Assembly (NCBI GenBank): GCA_963377175.1
Contig: CAUJNA010000174.1
Coordinates: 120,422-184,421 of the forward strand
Length of the DNA: 64,000 nt
Source of the DNA: Effrenium voratum
Taxonomy: Eukaryota > Sar > Dinophyceae > Suessiales > Symbiodiniaceae
Direction of reading: 5' to 3'
Position numbers and translations under genes: made by a program. The notes beneath the pieces are model-generated. The model had not been told where the DNA came from. It did not search any database and saw only the letters and a program-made list of their open reading frames with translations. Positions 10,454 to 21,024 of the stretch are shown piece after piece. Position 1 is the first letter of the stretch. The number at the start of each line of letters is the position of its first letter.

Positions 10454-10780
10454 CCGCTCAGGACCAACAAAGCGCGGGGCCCATTGTGGACCCGTCCGAG
10501 ATGGAGACGCAACCCATTCCTTCAGCTGTCTGCTTCAACCCCCCCACGGAAGCTGGTGCGCCAAAGTGTGAGCCCCTTGCTGGTGCTAGTGTTGACGCAG
10601 AGAGGACCGTAACACACGACCGCGCCAAGCCGCCAACAGACCTGTCGGATACTGTTTCTGAAAAGCTTCCAGCAAGCACAGGCGCCCAGCCCCCTCTGCA
10701 CGCAGATGCAGTGCCCAGCGATGAAGAGATCGTGCACAAGAATGGAAAGCGAGTGGTGAAAGGCACCTTCAAGGACCCAT
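10454..10780 (+). CDS. Split gene A, disordered Pro/Glu-rich exon
   Basis: After the acceptor GTCTTGCAAAG the frame reads AAQDQQSAGPIVDPSEMETQ and continues for about 110 codons of Pro/Thr/Ala/Asp-rich, low-hydrophobicity sequence. It ends around the basic phrase KNGKRVVKGTFKD. It resembles the preceding exon in composition and is probably the same disordered N-terminal region. Confidence 0.45.
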
Positions 10781-11076
10781 CGGTTGAGCCTTCTTCGACT
10801 TTGCCCAGTTGTTTAAAAAGAAGGGAACGAGGCTGAGCCGTTTGCTTGGCGCAATACGGCTTGCCTCAACCACACCTATAGATGGTAAACACGCACACGC
10901 GCAAACACACGCGCGTCCAGCGCAGTAACAATATCTTCCCTGTGTTTGCGTCAAGTTCAGTATGTGATGTGATGAGAAAGCTGACAGGAAGGCTAATAAT
11001 TATATAACACTGCATTTTTTGAGAAGGGCCGCCAACTTGGGGGAATTGGTCACTTGACCCGTTGCAAAAGGGGAGC

Positions 11077-11380
11077 GTCTGTGTGTGTGTGTGTATATAT
11101 GTGCGTGTGGTCTTGTGTGTTTGTGTGTGTGTGTTTGTGTTTGTGTTTGTGTTTGTGCTTTTGCGTGTTTGTGTTCGCGTGTTTGGCGTTTGCGCGTTTG
11201 TGGGTGTGCGTGTTTGCGTTTGTGTGTGTTGCGTGTGTGTTGTGTGTGTGATATGTGTGTGTGTTGTGTGTGATATGCGTGTGTGTGTGTTGGTGTGTGC
11301 TTGTGTTTGTGCATTTGTGTTGTTTGTGTGTTTGTGGGTTTGTTTTGTGTGTGCGTGTGTTGTTTTTGTGTTGTTTCAGC
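11077..11380. repeat. TG/TTTG-rich microsatellite in an intron
   Basis: About 300 bases alternate TG with interspersed GTTTG and GCGTGTT units. Plus-strand translations are Cys/Val runs and minus-strand translations His/Thr runs, which are artefacts. It lies between exons of split gene A. Confidence 0.9.
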
Positions 11381-11600
11381 TTCAAAGCTGGCGCTCGTGC
11401 AATCACACGTGAAGATGCGCCAGTTAGCCTCCTCGTCCCGAGCAAGAACAAATCCTGCCCTAGGGTTTTATTTTCCTCGTCTAAACAACCCTTCTGGAGT
11501 TTGTTGGGAAGTTAGCTGGTGGATTGTTCAGGGTTGCCCGACTGCAACAGATCTAGAACTGGTACACTTTAGCCAATCTAATTTTTCCCAACATAGAGTG

Positions 11601-11730
11601 CGCGTTTGGCTCAACGCTGCAGCGGCCAATGCAAAGGCGCGCCGCGCGCGCGCCGCGCGCGCGCGCGCGCGCGTCCGGGTACCAGGGTCACACACGCGCA
11701 CGCGTTTGGCTCAACGATGCAACGGCCAAA
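11601..11730. repeat. Duplicated TTTGGCTCAA motif around an alternating CG tract
   Basis: A ~30-bp phrase, CGCGTTTGGCTCAACG followed by NTGCANCGGCCAA, occurs at 11601 and again exactly 100 bases later at 11701. Between them, 11636-11674 is almost pure alternating CG/GC, a sequence class that readily adopts Z-DNA. The TTTGGCTCAA core is shared with the 3' part of the dinoflagellate spliced leader and with the minus strand of the repeat at 49118-49128. Confidence 0.7.
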
Positions 11731-11871
11731 TCGAGGCCTCACTCTTTCAAAGACGGGAAAACTCATTATGAAAGGGGGCTCAAAAAGACATTGGCGCAGA
11801 TTGTTTGGGTGTCAATTCGAATCGTGGAAGGCCAAACCTGTTGATTTCCTTTTGTCTCCTTGTCCTGCCAG

Positions 11872-12036
11872 CCCCCAGCAAACGTGCCTGCAGGACCACG
11901 TGCCTTTGTTGTCGGAGCCGCCCGCGCTGCCTGCAGAGGTGGCAGCCGAAATTGATTCGATCGTGATCAAGGGTGTCCAGGTAACCTCAGGTGATTCTTC
12001 AGAAGATGTCCTCCAGGCTGGGCTGACACACCTGTA
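11872..12036 (+). CDS. Split gene A, short exon
   Basis: A strong polypyrimidine tract and CCTGCCAG acceptor at 11871 precede about 55 codons: Pro-rich at first, then an ordered segment (VAAEIDSIVIKGVQVTSG), closing at 12036. The acceptor quality is the main support. Function unknown. Confidence 0.45.
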
Positions 12037-12078
12037 GCATGTGCATATTGGGTCTTACATTGCCGTGGCTTGCGCCAG

Positions 12079-12540
12079 GCCCAGACAAAAGTCAGGAAGG
12101 CTTTGAAAGAGCTTCGAGAGTCAGACCCTACGAGCTCTAAGAACAAGAGCAAACAAAACAAAAAGACAGCTGCCCTGCGCCAAGCAAACCAGCCCACGAT
12201 CATGAGAAGCCAACCCTGGAGACGCCGCCTGCGAAGCGCCAGCAGGTTACCCCCTTGCAGGGCGGGGGCCTTGAGACGCCGGCGCCAAGATCGGAACCCA
12301 AATGCGCTTTGCCCTCTCCTCAGAAGACGCAGCCTCACCCTGCCGAGCCAGCCGGCCCTGCTCAGCCAGAACCCCCGTTGCCAGAAAAGCCACGACTTCC
12401 AAGCGCCAAGCCAGCGCAAAAAAAGCAGAAGCCCGAAGACACAATTTTTCTTCCGCCCCAAGTGGCTTATTTGACAACTGCTCAAGTCCAGAACTCAGAG
12501 TGCGCCGCACTCAAGGCGGCAACCCAAGAATAATTGAGTG
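12079..12540 (+). CDS. Split gene A, basic and Pro-rich linker exons
   Basis: The first part, from a GCGCCAG acceptor at 12078, is highly basic (AQTKVRKALKELRESD, then KNKSKQNKK). Near 12200 the best protein-like sequence switches frame to a Pro/Gln/Lys-rich stretch that reaches about 12460-12540. The switch indicates either a small intron or a one-base indel. These are disordered linkers and give no hint of function. Confidence 0.4.
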
Positions 12541-12725
12541 TTCTGAAGAGAACGTTTGCGTAACAAACGAAGACGGGGTTAGTTCTGACTTACCCAAGCC
12601 AGGCTCACTGACCCTTTCAGGCTAAACAGAAGACATGTCTCCAAGACATGCTCTTAGGGTCAATTGACTTGTCTTGGGCCCTGATGAGATCAAAGGAAAA
12701 CAGGTGGCTGAGTTGCTCCAACTAG

Positions 12726-13108
12726 GTGATTGACTACATCAAGCAGTTGAAGTTGAAAGACTTGGAGCTTCCGAACAACCTCATCAAAAGTGGGAAGCGT
12801 TGCTTTTGCGCGCCTCCGCCCGAGCACTGCGACGCAGATGTGGTCAAGACTATCCAAGTCGGGGTTCATCCGTGGCTTTGCTGTTCTTTAGACAAATTTA
12901 AAAGATTTCTGGAAGGGCCACTGGGCGTTGTTTCCTGGCACCGTTGGCCCAACTAGCGCCTGCAGCGCTGAGGAACCAAACAACCTACTACGTCAAGAAA
13001 GTCCACACCAAGGCTCATGACAGAGTAAAAGAAGTTGGCTGCAATATTGATGCGAAGGGCGGGGCGTCCATCAGTATGCGAAAGCATGGGATTGAGAAGG
13101 GGTTGCCA
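12726..13108 (+). CDS. Split gene A, two ordered exons
   Basis: The first exon reads IDYIKQLKLKDLELPNNLIK and continues for about 50 codons with several Cys residues. A second opens after CGCCTGCAG at 12964 and reads ALRNQTTYYVKKVHTKAHD, then VGCNIDAKGGASISM, ending near 13108. Both have alternating hydrophobic and charged residues typical of folded domains. The minus-strand frame over the second is unconvincing. I do not recognise the fold. Confidence 0.45.
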
Positions 13109-13409
13109 AGCTGAAGCGTGTGAAAGGTCCTTCGTGTCAAAAAAATGGCTTTGCAATTGCTTTTGCTTTTGATTTCCTTGTAAGAGGGTCCCAAAAATGG
13201 TACCCATAAAAACGCACCTCCTTTTGAGTTTGCTCCTTGCGCCCGGCGGATCTGAGGTGGTCACTTGCCCGCTCATTTGCAGGGTGGGACTTGGAAGAGA
13301 AGGTGCCTAAAGTGGAGCCATCGTAAAGTGCGTACAGTTGAAATTTTGTTTCATATCTGCATAAATGTATATATCTCTACATACCATGTGTACATGTATG
13401 TTGTTGCAG

Positions 13410-13573
13410 TGGCTTTCGCACTGGCTTCACTTGACCCTGATCAGTCTCAAAGTTTGGGGATGTCTAATCTGGGGACCGCCTCATCAGTCAAATCGATTGA
13501 TGAGTTAGTTCGCTGCAATCATGCAGAGCGCCGGGGAGAAAGCCCTCTAATTGCATGCGATGGTTTCACGGTG
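13410..13573 (+). CDS. Split gene A, exon with clean splice sites
   Basis: The acceptor TATGTTGTTGCAG at 13409 and the donor ACG/GTGAAG at about 13574 bracket a ~54-codon frame. It reads AFALASLDPDQSQSLGMSN, then SIDELVRCNHAERRGESP. This is one of the better bounded exons of the gene. The 13.6-14.3 kb interval after it has open frames but no clear exon. Confidence 0.5.
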
Positions 13574-14318
13574 AAGGGTTCCACTTGCAACTTGCAGAGT
13601 TGACGTTGCTGCGCAAACAATGAAACCCGCAGTGCTGAGTGTGGTTTGGAAATAGGAACATAGCTCGCTGCAATGGCTCCCAAGCAGCGGAGCACCCACC
13701 CGCTGGCACTGACCCAACGACAGCATTTGTTGTTGCTCAAGCTGGGTGCGCCCTTGGTGCTGCGAGGGCCCGAGCAGAGTGGCGCTATGCTTGCTTGCTC
13801 CTGCGCTTCCAGGTTGCACCTTTGCGATTTTGCTCTTCAAGCTGTTGAACGCGAACCTCAAGCCCACTGCAACGCCCGAGCCTGGAACTCAGCCCTTGCA
13901 GGAAGCCTTGACTTGACACCTGGGCCAACATGTTGTTCGGCGCCTGAAATGTTTGTTCTGCGCGCGCTTCCTAGTTGAGTGAACAAGTTGGCTTGTAAGG
14001 GTCGGTTTGTCAAGCTTTCAGTAGTTCGAGGTCGGGTGGCGGGGAACCTCAACAACCCAGATTGAAATGCCACGTCGTTGCAAAATCCAAACTCATGAAT
14101 CCAAATCATGTGTTTGGCATTTACTTTCCAATTGATATGGGGAGCAGGTTCAAAATACGGTAGCTTGAGTTGCGAGCCCATCTACATCATCAAAATCGCA
14201 CATGTAAAATATCGGTTATGTTGGTACGGACATCCCTTGCAAACGCTTTTGTCCCAACTGTTTGCGGATCTGAGTTCCTGGCACGATCAGCTTGTCTTGC
14301 AGCCTTGCGCGCGCCAAG

Positions 14319-15798
14319 GACATGCAGCTGTTTGAGGTGTTCAGCGGGGTCCAGAGGATCTTTTCGGAAGCACGCAGGGGCCTCACTTCCATTCACGACG
14401 GGTGTTTTCCCTCAAGAAGAAAATTGAAGACTTCTGTTACCCGAAGTGCCGGGCTAGAGCGTCTCTTGCAGGGGTCGCCTTTTCGTTACGAAAAGTGGTC
14501 AGTTGCAACGCGCATCTTGCTTTGCAGCTGTCTCACCAGGCCGCGAATCCTGGGTCGCGCGCGCGGCTTAGGGTGGCTCACGCAGCTTCTGACTAACTCC
14601 TGATCAATTTTGGTTCAAAAGTAAACCTTTGCGATTTCTGATTGAAACCAACATCATGAATTCCAAGTCGATCTGCGCCGCCAGTGACTACTATGACGTC
14701 AGCGCCAAGAGTCGCAAAGACATCAATGACTTGACTACTACGCGGGGCCCTTACTGATGCAAGCAGTCAATCCAGCAGCCCTAGTGGCAACCAGCGTGCA
14801 GTATGCGTCCGTCCATGACCTAGTGACCTTTTTTTCTTTGTTTCCATTAGTAAATCATTGAAAAAAAGGTCACTAGCCCTTGGCCTTTGTTGGCCGGAGT
14901 TGCCTATGAATGGGGGTCAAGTGACCGCAAGGGGCAAATTGACCTAGCGACTTTTTTTGTTGGTTTCCACTAGCAAAAGCGTGGAAAAAAGTCACTTGGT
15001 AAAACTGGTCCTTGGGTTCCCTCGCTCTTTCTTTTGTTGGCAGGAGTTGCCTCTGAATAGATTGACCTAGTGACTTTTTTTGTTTGTTTCCATTTGTAAA
15101 AGCGTGGAAAAAAGTCACTTGGTAAAACTGGTCCTTGGGTTCCCTCGGTCTTTCTTTTGTTGGCAGGAGTTGCCTCTGAAGGGATTGACCTAGTGACTTT
15201 TTTGGTTTGTTTCCATTAGTAAAAGCGTGGAAAAAAGGTCACTTGGTAAAACTGCCCCTTGTGTTCACTTGAGCTTTGTTGGTAGGAATTGCTTCAAGCT
15301 TGCAGAACTGCCAGGCCAGGCATGCTGTACGCTGTGCGCCAGACATTGCGTCTGGCGCCGGGCGCGCTGATGTTTTTGGGAGTTCCGTGCTCGCTGCTGA
15401 TTTTCATGTCGATGTCTGTCTCTATGCGCAACCGAGAGATCATGGGCAACACTTCCCTGGAATGTGTGAGGCAGTCAAACTTGGTCCTAAGCCGGGCTTC
15501 GTTGCTTTGTGTCCTGGGCATGGCGCGCTCAGTGTACTGGTGTGTTGAGCAGCCGGGATCAAGTGTGCTCCCGAAAGTGCCATACTTCGAGACCTTGCTG
15601 AACCTGGATGCCAGTGTCATCCCCATGTACCTGACAAGATTGCCAGGGGCCTATCTTTTGCTCAGTTGCAGCTCATTCGCAAATGAAAGCGCTGTACTCA
15701 CACCAAGTTGGATGGGAATGTACAAGAGCTTCACGTATAAGCCAACGAAGTGTTTCGGGTCATGGCCAGGTCCTCAGCTGCCTCCGCTTGCTGCATGT
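14319..15798 (+). CDS. Split gene A, C5-methyltransferase-like module (three exons)
   Basis: Exon one (14319-14378) reads DMQLFEVFSGVQRIFSEARR, which matches the LFxxFSGxGG S-adenosylmethionine-binding motif I of C5 DNA methyltransferases, though the second glycine is replaced. Exon two (about 14680-14740) reads YYDVSAKSRKDINDL, with a Tyr-Asp where motif II has an acidic residue. Exon three (15294-15798) continues GMLYAVRQTLRL, then LGVPCSLLIFMS, corresponding to the PPC of motif IV with its catalytic Cys. It ends with VEQPGSSVLP and a Trp-rich stretch. This arrangement resembles dinoflagellate hypothetical proteins with FLEIFAG...PCS...VEQP. Whether it binds SAM or methylates anything is inference, and motifs VI-X are not evident. 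A 123-bp tandem repeat fills the intron before exon three. Confidence 0.55.
14816..15290. repeat. Four tandem ~123-bp units with internal hairpins in an intron
   Basis: Units start at GACCTAGYGAC near 14816, 14941, 15064 and 15187. Each carries the inverted repeat AGTGACTTTTTT / AAAAAAGTCACT around a GTTTGTTTCCA loop, then CCTTGGGTTCCCTC and a CTTTTGTTGGCAGGAGTTGCC phrase that mimics a polypyrimidine-AG splice acceptor. The two middle copies are nearly identical and the outer ones are diverged. Confidence 0.9.
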
Positions 15799-16009
15799 TG
15801 AACTGGCAACCCGGATTTCCAAATCAAGTCCCTGACTTTTCCAGTAGGTTTGCTGTAACGAAAAAACGACGGAAACGGATTGTCGAACTAATCAGTTCCG
15901 CAACGCCAATCTGATACAACCGAAGCAGATTCAATCCCAGGTTGAATCCTGACACCAACTTGCCCTTGACCCGGCTGCAGGCCAGGCATCCCGGCGCTCC
16001 ACAATCGTC

Positions 16010-16265
16010 TCACGCCTGAAAGGCGCAGGGAGATCAAGAAACAGCAGGAAAAGAACAAAACCAGTTTGGTGCGGAAATGCCTGAAGCGTGGCGCCAAAAA
16101 CGAATACTGGGTGTGTCCTGGCAAGAAATCTCCAGTGCGTTTTCCAGTTAAAACGAGCTTAACTGGCTACTTGCGCCCAGGACTGGATCGCAGACTTTGA
16201 AGCAGTCGCAAAGTTACCCGAAGCCCTTTGCCGCCCATGTCATCCGCACCCACAAGCGGCTCAAG
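16010..16265 (+). CDS. Split gene A, exons after the methyltransferase-like module
   Basis: One exon (about 16030-16130) is basic and reads VRKCLKRGAKNEYWVCPGKK. The second (16195-16265) reads LKQSQSYPKPFAAHVIRTHK. A phrase like SQ.YP..F shortly after the VEQP segment is, from memory, typical of the same dinoflagellate hypothetical family, which supports their order. Boundaries are approximate, and the open frame of the second runs on into low-quality sequence. Confidence 0.45.
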
Positions 16266-16907
16266 GCCATTGCCCCACACCCGTTGAAGAAAGGCTTGTT
16301 ACTGACTGCTACGGCTAGGAGCAGGACCCCGAGGGAAAGCTGGCCCACATTGTGCCAACTACTGTGCCCCAGCAGGCAGGGGCGCTTTAGCCATTGAGTT
16401 TTGATGGCCTGGAACACGCGCGAGATTTTGCGCACGAGAGTTTGAACCCGACGCAAAACGATCGTTTTGCGTAGGGTCCAAATTGCGTGCCAGGACAAGC
16501 CACGCAATTGGGCACATGCCAACTTGGCAGCCCTGGAGCAATTCCTGGAGGAGCGGATTAAGGACAAGACCTTCAAGCCCACTTTCCGTTTTTGTCGCGA
16601 GTATTTGAAATGAGTTTGATACAAGTTGCAAGTACCAATTGCCGGATGTCGTTCGGCCGTATTGCTACAAAGGCGCCTACAGTACCAATTGCTGCGGGCT
16701 TGTTTGCCATTAGTCTCGGGTCTTCAAGCAACGTTTAGGGGACCCAATGCTGATCAGAGTACATTACAATTCGCTGCTGGCGGCAACCAGCTGTGGCTTC
16801 AAAACATGTTTCGGGCCCTGACAGCTCCATATGAGGCAGTCGTAGACACATGTTTGGGTCGGCGTGTGTTGCAGGGTGCCGAAAAAGCAAAGCAGCCCGT
16901 TTTTGAT

Positions 16908-17003
16908 TGTCCGTGATTGGAGGCCAATTGTCCGTGATTGGGGGCCAATTGTCCGTGATTGGGGGCCAATTGACCGTGATTGGGGGCCAATTGACCGTGA
17001 TTC
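16908..17003. repeat. 21-bp tandem repeat, about 4.6 copies
   Basis: Units of TGTCCGTGATTGGGGGCCAAT repeat without gaps; units 4 and 5 begin TGACC. Each unit contains ATTGG..GGCCAAT, a small inverted repeat with CCAAT-box-like sequence on both strands. It lies in an intron or spacer of split gene A. Confidence 0.95.
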
Positions 17004-17288
17004 GCATTGTCGCCTTTTGGCTCCATCAAATCATGAGAGGTTTACCTTAATCTTGCGATCGCCCCAGTTGAAACTTGCGTGCATCGCCTATATCCTCTAC
17101 CTGCGCCATGCCGAGCAATGAGACATGGCCAGTGCCTTTTGAGGGCTCCCTTCCTCTCTCCCTCTCTCTCCGCTCAGCCCAGGCCTGACAGACAGTCCGA
17201 CGGTCTGTGCCCCATCTCCTGGCAGTTGGCAGGGAATCCGTGACTCGAAGAGCAACTGCTGTTGTTTTTTGCATTCTGTATAACATAG

Positions 17289-18141
17289 GTGAAGACCTGG
17301 AAGACTTATTCGAAGCGGAGACCCAGCCAGGAAACGACCAGGCCTACTGCGCTGTTCATTTCCACGTCTACACAGCCTAAATTGGTTTGTAAACTCACTC
17401 CTTCAGGATGCAGTCACAGTGCATTCAGACCACGACGACGGACAACCCAAGCGGAAGAAACACAAAAAGGAAAAGAAGGACAAGGGCGACAAAAAAGAAA
17501 AGAAGGAAAAGAAGGCTAGGAAGGAGAAGAAGGAAGAACCGCAAGCAAGCGCTCCAGAAAAAGTTCAGTTGCAAGCCAACCTGGCAGCAGCTCCTGCCGA
17601 CGCAGCAGCCAACTCGCACAACAACCTGAACCAAGCCACTGCCAGTGTAAGCCAGCCCAGCCCTTCTGTTGCTGACACACGTGCCACAGGCGCCGGTGCT
17701 GAGGCTGGGCATCAGCCGCCGGCCGCAGATTCCCAGATAGCAGGCGTGACCAACGGATCCGGAGCGCCAACCAAAGAGCAAGCCAGCCAAGAAACGCCGC
17801 AGGACCCGCCAGCACCTCAAGGCACACAGGAGCCTGGTGTCTCTCAGTGCTCCGCTCAGGCTTGGCGACAGTGGCAAGGCTCATGGTGGTTTTGGTGCAA
17901 TTCCACAGAGGACTGGGTGGCCCACAAATCCGGCCACACAGCGCCCCACGATCCCGCCCTGCTGAAAGAAGCAGCCAACGCGGCCCTCGCTAGGGCATCA
18001 ACAGCAGATCTGAATGACAAGACCCCGCTACTTGCTGCGAAAGAAAATCAAGAGCCAGAGCTTACCGACAAGCAAAAGGCAGCAAGGCGGAAACATTACA
18101 TGCGCTTCATGAGAAGCCTGAAAAGTCTGGGCCTTTGCTGA
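17289..18141 (+). CDS. Split gene A, Lys-rich and linker exon
   Basis: A small exon (17289-17340: EDLEDLFEAETQPGNDQ) is followed, after the acceptor CCTTCAG at 17408, by one of the longest plus-strand frames (about 245 codons). Residues 10-45 are an extreme Lys/Glu run (KRKKHKKEKKDKGDKK), a nuclear-localisation-like or nucleic-acid-binding tail. About 110 disordered Ala/Pro/Gln residues follow, then a Trp-rich patch (WRQWQGSWWFWCNS) and a basic helix ending KQKAARRKHYMRFMRSL. It ends at a TGA at 18139, presumably just past a donor. Confidence 0.6.
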
Positions 18142-18284
18142 TGCTCAGATTAAACATGACTTGCGTTTTCCTCAGGCAAATCAACTCCAAGCCAGATCCG
18201 AGACGCTTCCCGAAAAGCCAGAGCTGGTCCCGGGCTCAATTTGGTGACCAAAATGGCAAATCTGAATAAGTGGCTTGATTTCAA

Positions 18285-18660
18285 TTGGAAGTTAGCACGC
18301 ATGTTCACTGGAGGTGGAGACGCAGAGGCTATGAGCGACTTGTTCGAAGACTTTTTTGCCTGCAAGGGGGCTTGGAAAAAGTCCCGGACATACAGCAGAC
18401 TGGTGCATCGATGCCGCTCGAAAAGAAGCTTGAAAAAGTGTTGGCGAACAAAGAAGGAGCTCATGGACCGGCTACTTGGTTGGCTCAACATGCGCATGTT
18501 ACCTGCAACGCGGAAGCGTTTGCCAGCAAGGAGGGCTGCTGTCATACAACTTGGGCCCAGGCACACTGATGAGGAGTTGGTGGATGCCCTGATACAGGAA
18601 AAGTGGACAGCCGGCCTCTACAGGGATCACCCTGACCTTAAGGGCCACAAGGCCGAGGGT
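18285..18660 (+). CDS. Split gene A, basic helical module
   Basis: The frame reads GGGDAEAMSDLFEDFFACKG, then a basic stretch (WKKSRTYSRLVHRCRSKRSL), then a non-coding-looking insert, then DEELVDALIQEKWTAG and YRDHPDLKGHK. The order LFE..., W.KS, basic helix, HPD matches my recollection of the same dinoflagellate hypothetical family. The insert at about 18475-18560 is probably a small intron that happens to be open. Function unknown; the charge suggests nucleic acid contact. Confidence 0.5.
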
Positions 18661-18869
18661 AATTTTGACCCGCGCACCGGTTTCGACCCAACATGTTTGG
18701 TTCAATTAGGGAAGCTATGTCAAACACGTTTTCTTGCCCATTGCCGTCGCAAGTCCTGGGCTTTCCCGACACTTGTGTTGAACAGACCATTCCTCAACAA
18801 ATCCAACACACGCATCTTCAGTGATTAGTGTTTAGGTCACCAACCATATATAAGACACGCTGCAGGCCT

Positions 18870-19560
18870 GGGTCCAATATAAAGTGTATGAGGAGGAGGC
18901 AGAGTTTGAAGAGTCCGAGGATGAGGAAGAAAACGGAGCAGAGTTGCAGGCTTCAGAGTCAGAGGCAAGCAGCAGTGCGGACCCTGCTGAGGATGATGCG
19001 TGCCCCAGATTGAAACAGTGGGGAAGAGACTTTGGATTCTCCCAAACTGAAAGGCCCCAGTATCAACTTATCGCCTGTTGGTTTAAAGTGCTGGTTTTCG
19101 GCTACGCCTCCCCGGACAACTTGTTGTTGAATTTCTGACAAACCCGAGCCGCCCAACGCCCGCCTGCCCGCACGGTTCTCCTTTTCGCTGTTGATGCTCG
19201 CGCCCACGACGAGCTGAACCTGCAGTTGCGCAGCCGAGGCCCACGCCAACGCCGAAGAGCAACTCAAAGCCCAAAAAGCAAAAGAAAAGGGGCGCCAAGC
19301 CAGCCGCCAAAAAAGAGCCTAAGGTGAAGCAGGAAAAAACGGCCAAAGATACAATTGAGACGCGCAAGAAGAAGGCCATGATTAGTTACTGAGACTGACT
19401 TGCTGTCCTCCAAGTACTAGATTCCAAAACGTGACCTTCGAAGGTCCTGAAAGAAGTCTCCAATGCCTGCGCTGAAGCGGGCGCATGGGCAAGCAAACTG
19501 AAGGATAGCAGTGCGCCCGTACCTCAGCTTGTTCACAGGCTACCGCAAACACATATTGCG
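18870..19560 (+). CDS. Split gene A, acidic and basic linker exons
   Basis: Three candidates. 18884-19012 is strongly acidic (YEEEAEFEESEDEEENG, then Ser/Glu repeats). 19228-19388 is strongly basic (KPKKQKKRGAKPAAKKEPKV). 19440-19560 reads KVLKEVSNACAEAGAWASKL and looks helical. Acidic and basic patches in tandem suggest self-association or chromatin contact, but no domain is recognisable. Boundaries are approximate. Confidence 0.45.
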
Positions 19561-20016
19561 GCAGGGGTCCTGGGCTGGCAGCCTGCCTCTTGGGGGACAT
19601 CGAGGGTCCCATCGCTGAAATGAGACAAATGCGGGAAGAGTTGGAAAAGACACAGGGGGAGGAGGCTGGAAACGCGCGTCGTAGACTTTGGCCCCACGCC
19701 ACCCATCCATATTGTTGGAATCTTTAATCCTCGTTTTTTCTTGGCCCAACATCCCAATGACAATATTGAAATCGCTACGCAATCCGCCGGCGCCCTCTGT
19801 GGTGCGACAACTGCTGCCCGTTGCTGGCGCAGAGTCCCACATACTTTTTCAGGGAATATTACCTTCAATTTTCATGTAACAGGTGTCAAGAAATAATTTG
19901 TGTCTGCGTTATTGACACAAGCAATGTAAAAGCACAGTAATAAGTGGATGCAGCGCATAGCATAAGAAAATGGACTTACAGAGTCCACCGTTTTCCAAAA
20001 CTTTCAAGACTTTTCA

Positions 20017-20018
<2 letters not shown>

Positions 20019-20050
<32 letters not shown>
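20019..20050. repeat. (CA)n microsatellite
   Basis: An uninterrupted run of 16 CA dinucleotides lies in an intron or spacer of split gene A. The surrounding 19.7-20.6 kb shows no supported exon. Confidence 0.95.
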
Positions 20051-20052
<2 letters not shown>

Positions 20053-20642
20053 ACCAAACACAAAAAATACCAGAGATGTCGGGAATGCCGGGAACCCCCT
20101 TCAAATACCCTAAAATAGACATCCAAAAGCACGACGAGGCAAGGGATTTTTCGCAGTGGGGAATTGCAGAAAAACATTCATTTTTGCATATTTCAGCAGT
20201 TCCTCGAGGTATCACTGCGCTTGCCCCACACAGACTCCCGAACTAGTATCTGCCAAAGAAAAGGGCAGAGTCGCGCAAGAAAGCTTGATGCTGGGAATGC
20301 AAATCCCGCGCGTCCGAGGGAACACACCCCTTCCTAGAGACCTAAACGAAACGCACAAACCGCAAAACATTGGAAAAAAACACAGGGTTTGGACAACCAG
20401 TGTACCATGCTCAAAAAATGGCAGCCCCGAAAGCGATTCGGCTCTGACTAAGAGATTTCCGAAGGAAGACCAAGGTTGCGGACTGCCATCTACACGTTTG
20501 ACCGGCGTCGGCGGATTTTTCACAGATGTGTACTGCGCATGTTTTGACACACATATATGAGTATATAGAAGGATGTTTACATGTGCGCACTCACAAGCAG
20601 TTTTTGTGTGTGTGCGCATTACTGTTCACAGTCGATCGTGTC

Positions 20643-20775
20643 CATCCCCAGCCTGGCGCGAAGGCGGACGCGGTGCTGAACAGCGCGGACAAGTGCGTGG
20701 CCAAGTACAAGAGTGCCGTGAAGGCTTGCAAGAAGCACATCGTGCCTTGTCCAAACACCAATTTGTTTAAATGCA
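20643..20775 (+). CDS. Split gene A, short Cys/Lys-rich exon
   Basis: The frame reads AKADAVLNSADKCVAKYKSA, then VKACKKHIVPCPNTN, about 45 codons of amphipathic helix with regularly spaced Cys and Lys. The acceptor is not clear. Support comes from composition and from position between stronger exons. Confidence 0.35.
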
Positions 20776-21024
20776 AGGATACATGTAAACAAAAGTTTCA
20801 AGGGGTCTACACGGGCCAGCCACCGAGTATTTTGGGTCAGCTAGACTTTTCGGGGTACCCAAACATAAATCAAGAGATGCGCGCTTTTGGTTCTAGCCTT
20901 CTCAAAGTGGCCTAATCAAACCGCACGCTGGCTCTATCTAAACTACAACCGCTTTGCGAAACACATTTTAAGGTGGCAATGGGGTTGATACCTCGCGCAA
21001 AAAAAGTGCGCTTGCCCAGCAGCC

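Noticed and set aside
11000..11451. Cys/Val-rich and His/Thr-rich frames
   Set aside because: Products of the TG-rich microsatellite.
18241..18262. GCCATTTTGG on the minus strand, part of the spliced-leader sequence
   Set aside because: Only ten central bases match, without the CTCAAG end, and no minus-strand gene is supported there.
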